Of a DNA stretch of 64,000 nt, positions 61,257 to 64,000 are shown piece after piece. The DNA is taken from assembly GCF_021295095.1 (NCBI RefSeq), contig NZ_JAJLQX010000007.1, positions 1 to 64,000 of the forward strand, written 5' to 3'. This DNA comes from Phocaeicola oris (GTDB taxonomy: Bacteria > Bacteroidota > Bacteroidia > Bacteroidales > Bacteroidaceae). Below the pieces are notes generated by a model, which worked only from the letters and a program-made list of their open reading frames with translations, searched no databases and was not told the origin of the DNA. Position 1 is the stretch's first letter; each line of letters starts with the position of its first letter. A program made the position numbers and the translations under genes.

Positions 61257-62408
61257 TTACATAATTTTCTCTATATCAGACTGTAATGATAACATTCCTG
61301 TGGTAGAATCGTAACGCTTCAATAATTCGTTATTACGATTGATAAGGAAAACTGTCGGAAGATTAGAAATACCATAAATGTTAACATACGCAGAATATAT
61401 GCCATTCGGGTCACGAACACAGATCCAAGGTAATTTATCTGCTTGCGTCTTCCAAAAATGCTCGTCTGTATCCAAAGAGACTTGATAAATCTCGAATCCT
61501 CTCTCAGCATACTTATTATATAATTCTCGCAAAGCAAGATTACGAGTGGAAGACATGGCATTATTATATACCGTAAAGTCAAGTAATACGACCTTACCTT
61601 TCAGGTCAGTCAACTTCTGAACATGAGCATTCAAATCATTCAGCGCAATTTCAATAACTCCGGATTCCTTTATTTTTTCAGCCGGAACAGAAACCGTATC
61701 CATCTTAGGGGTACGGGTATTTTTCATTCCTTTAATAACTGTATTGTATAGATTACGCGAACGATCTGAATGAGGATACACATTGTTCATACTGGTTGCA
61801 ACTGCTCCAAAGCATTTAACGTCTTCTTTATTTGACAATGGATCAAAAATCATGTAACCATTCAACGTTTGGAACAATGCAAAATATGCATAAGTTTTAT
61901 TCGGTTCTTTAAAAATATAGTTACGTTTTACATTATCTTTATAGCTATTTATCAAGAAATTCAAACTATCCTGAGCGATACCCAAAGGTAAATTTGCTTT
62001 TCCCAACTCATTTACCTTATTCTGCAAATCATTCTGAAGTAAGACTAATTCCTTAATCTTTATATTGTTTTCTGAATCCTCAATAGTATACCCCGTAGCA
62101 AAATTCTTCGAGTCAGCTTTTATATTAACCACTTCTGTCGAGTCAATAGCAAAATTAATAATATTATCTTTCAAGCGTAAACGATAAAATTCCGGAGCAA
62201 TAGGACGTTTCTGCGTAAATCGGAACGCGCCATTAGCATTCAGCTTAGTTGAATCCACAGAAATTACGCCTTCTATTCCCGACTCTTCAAAGTAAAGCAT
62301 TTGGTTTTCCGCGCCACTTACTTCTCCTTCAACAACAAATTTTGGTTCGTTATTACATGCACTTAATCCCAACAGCAAACCAAACATTAATATTCCACCT
62401 TTTTTCAT
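61257..62408 (-). CDS. TlpA/AhpC-like lipoprotein lacking the CxxC motif
   Basis: 383 aa. Lipoprotein signal MKKGGILMFGLLLGLSAC (Cys 18). N-terminal DUF4369-like beta domain (about 20-110), helical middle, and a C-terminal thioredoxin fold (about 255-383) with KGKVVLLDF and NLPTVFLINRN. Where TlpA proteins have WCGPC this one reads FTVYNNAMSS, so no redox cysteine pair remains. It may be a scaffold or binding protein rather than an oxidoreductase. Confidence 0.85.
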   Translation of the reverse strand: MKKGGILMFGLLLGLSACNNEPKFVVEGEVSGAENQMLYFEESGIEGVISVDSTKLNANGAFRFTQKRPIAPEFYRLRLKDNIINFAIDSTEVVNIKADSKNFATGYTIEDSENNIKIKELVLLQNDLQNKVNELGKANLPLGIAQDSLNFLINSYKDNVKRNYIFKEPNKTYAYFALFQTLNGYMIFDPLSNKEDVKCFGAVATSMNNVYPHSDRSRNLYNTVIKGMKNTRTPKMDTVSVPAEKIKESGVIEIALNDLNAHVQKLTDLKGKVVLLDFTVYNNAMSSTRNLALRELYNKYAERGFEIYQVSLDTDEHFWKTQADKLPWICVRDPNGIYSAYVNIYGISNLPTVFLINRNNELLKRYDSTTGMLSLQSDIEKIM

Positions 62409-62558
62409 GAATATATTATACTATATAATTTGGGTACAAAGATACGTGTTTTAATGATTTAGCAAAGTTTTTTTATCTTTCTTATGCTTTTAAATAAAAA
62501 AAATCAATAAAAACATCAAGAAATTAGTACTTTATCAGCTTATTATTAAATAAATAGC

Positions 62559-62566
62559 TATCTTTG
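62559..62566 (+). promoter_or_regulatory. -7 box of the pnp promoter
   Basis: TATCTTTG fits the Bacteroides TAnnTTTG box and lies 36 bp before the pnp ATG. The -33 element is not clear. Confidence 0.6.
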
Positions 62567-62601
62567 CACGTATTTTATGAATTTTAAGATAAATATTTTT
62601 T

Positions 62602-64000
62602 ATGATCAATCCAATTGTTAAGACAATCGAGCTTCCTGATGGAAGAACCATCACACTCGAAACGGGAAAGCTGGCAAAACAGGCAGACGGTTCTGTTATG
62701 CTGCGCATGGGCAATACCATGCTGTTGGCTACTGTTTGTGCCGCAAAAGACGCAGTTCCCGGTACAGATTTTATGCCACTTCAGGTAGACTACAAAGAAA
62801 AGTATTCTGCATTCGGTCGTTTTCCGGGTGGCTTCACAAAACGTGAAGGCAAAGCCTCTGATTATGAGATTCTGACCAGCCGTTTAGTCGACCGTGCCCT
62901 CCGTCCTTTGTTCCCAGAAAACTTCCATGCCGAAGTTTATGTAAACATCGTTCTTTTCTCTGCTGACGGTGTCGATATGCCTGACGCTCTGGCCGGACTT
63001 GCTGCTTCTGCTGCGCTTGCTGTTTCTGATATTCCTTTCGAAGGACCTATTTCTGAGGTTCGCGTAGTTAGAATTGACGGACAGTTTGTTATCAATCCAA
63101 CTTTCGAACAATTGGAAAGAGCTGATATGGATCTGATGGTTGGCGCTACCTATGATAATATCATGATGGTAGAAGGTGAAATGAGCGAAGTAGGCGAAGA
63201 AGATTTGCTGAATGCTTTAAAAGCAGCTCATGAAGCTATCAAGGTACAGTGTAAAGCTCAAATGGAACTAACTGAAGCAGTAGGCAAAACTGTTAAACGT
63301 GAGTATAACCACGAGAATAATGATGAAGAACTCCGAAAACAAATGAATGAGGAACTTTATCAACCGGCATACGACACAACAAAACAAGCCCTTCCAAAGC
63401 AACAACGTGCAGAAGCATTCGATAAGATTCTTGCTGATTTCAAAGAGAAATATGAGGCTGCTCATGCTGATCTCTCCGAAGATGACTTAGCCGCAAAAGA
63501 AGCTATGATGGATCGTTACTATGCCGATGTTATGCGTACAGCCATGCGTCGTTGCGTTCTCGATGAAGGTATTCGCCTTGACGGTCGTAAGACTACCGAT
63601 ATTCGTCCTATCTGGTGCGAGGTTAGTCCACTGCCGGGGCCTCACGGATCAGCGATATTCACTCGTGGTGAAACTCAATCACTTGCAACTTGTACATTAG
63701 GAACCAAACTGGATGAAAAAATTGTTGATGATGTTTTGGATCAGAGCAAGCAACGTTTCTTGTTGCACTATAACTTCCCTCCATACGCTACAGGTGAAGC
63801 TAAAGCGCAGCGTGGCGTTGGCCGTCGTGAAATCGGACATGGCCATTTGGCTTGGCGTGCAATCAAAGGACAGATTCCTTCTAACTACCCTTATACAGTT
63901 CGCGTCGTTTCAGATATCTTAGAATCAAACGGTTCTTCTTCTATGGCTACTGTTTGTGCCGGCACATTGGCATTGATGGATGCAGGAGTTCCTATTAAGA
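62602..64000 (+). CDS. pnp: Polyribonucleotide nucleotidyltransferase, 5' part (runs off the window)
   Basis: 466 codons are visible from ATG 62602 to the window end. First RNase PH-like core (about 10-230) with [33 protein letters not shown], a helical linker (about 240-310), then the start of the second core with [34 protein letters not shown] and [18 protein letters not shown]. The full protein is normally about 700 aa with KH and S1 domains, which lie beyond the window. It degrades RNA phosphorolytically and is part of the degradosome in many bacteria. Confidence 0.96.
   Translation, partial: MINPIVKTIELPDGRTITLETGKLAKQADGSVMLRMGNTMLLATVCAAKDAVPGTDFMPLQVDYKEKYSAFGRFPGGFTKREGKASDYEILTSRLVDRALRPLFPENFHAEVYVNIVLFSADGVDMPDALAGLAASAALAVSDIPFEGPISEVRVVRIDGQFVINPTFEQLERADMDLMVGATYDNIMMVEGEMSEVGEEDLLNALKAAHEAIKVQCKAQMELTEAVGKTVKREYNHENNDEELRKQMNEELYQPAYDTTKQALPKQQRAEAFDKILADFKEKYEAAHADLSEDDLAAKEAMMDRYYADVMRTAMRRCVLDEGIRLDGRKTTDIRPIWCEVSPLPGPHGSAIFTRGETQSLATCTLGTKLDEKIVDDVLDQSKQRFLLHYNFPPYATGEAKAQRGVGRREIGHGHLAWRAIKGQIPSNYPYTVRVVSDILESNGSSSMATVCAGTLALMDAGVPIK

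Overview
The window is chromosomal DNA from a gut-type Bacteroidales, most likely Bacteroides sensu lato. The evidence is a long-form (615 aa) ispG, SusC/SusD outer-membrane pairs with an STN-type transducer SusC and a FecI/FecR-like pair, many lipoproteins, and promoters of the Bacteroides type (TTTG, about 20 bp, TAnnTTTG). No rRNA, CRISPR array or complete insertion sequence was seen. One tRNA gene is present.

Backbone, left part (1-24.7 kb). The 5' end of a probable transposase-like gene leads into a leftward housekeeping cluster: ispG, purE, gcvH, a PAP2-like membrane protein, rpoN and a TGS/uridine-kinase-like protein. Next come a Na/phosphate symporter, the wreck of a secreted Ig-like protein gene, a metallophosphoesterase, an O6-alkylguanine methyltransferase, an ECF sigma gene with a broken start, and a divergent FecR / SusC / SusD / FAD-oxidoreductase uptake locus. 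A serpin, glutaminase A and a secreted sugar isomerase-like protein follow.

Accessory region (25.3-58.35 kb). This looks like a tandem pile-up of three integrative elements at the 3' end of tRNA-Leu(CAA), whose gene lies at 58353-58434 on the minus strand. The core GTACCCAGA(C/A)CCG recurs at 29787, 47085 and 58352, each time directly after a strong hairpin. Remnant R (25.3-29.8 kb) is the right-hand end of a decayed element: a truncated mobilization gene, a VOC protein, and an operon with a Big2-like lipoprotein, an ECF sigma factor, an outer-membrane barrel and a small lipoprotein. Island A (29.8-47.1 kb) has an integrase, an operon with an XRE-ImmA/IrrE protein, a type III restriction-modification pair, three unknown proteins and an AlbA_2 protein, then an opposing mobilization/replication module. 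Island B (47.1-58.35 kb) has a second integrase, the same kind of replication module in the opposite orientation, a MobV relaxase, and a convergent AAA+ ATPase / subtilisin-like protease pair resembling ietAS toxin-antitoxin or defence pairs.

Backbone, right part (58.4-64 kb). Mannose-1-phosphate guanylyltransferase, HIT protein, greA, a TlpA-like lipoprotein without a CxxC, and the first two thirds of pnp.

The least explained signal is non-coding. At least four backbone intergenic regions carry arrays of short degenerate palindromes at a strict spacing of about 22 bp (two helical turns), with a different core sequence at different loci. Two of these regions (8965-9102 and 60915-61118) are inverted copies of one another that differ in the number of 22-bp units.
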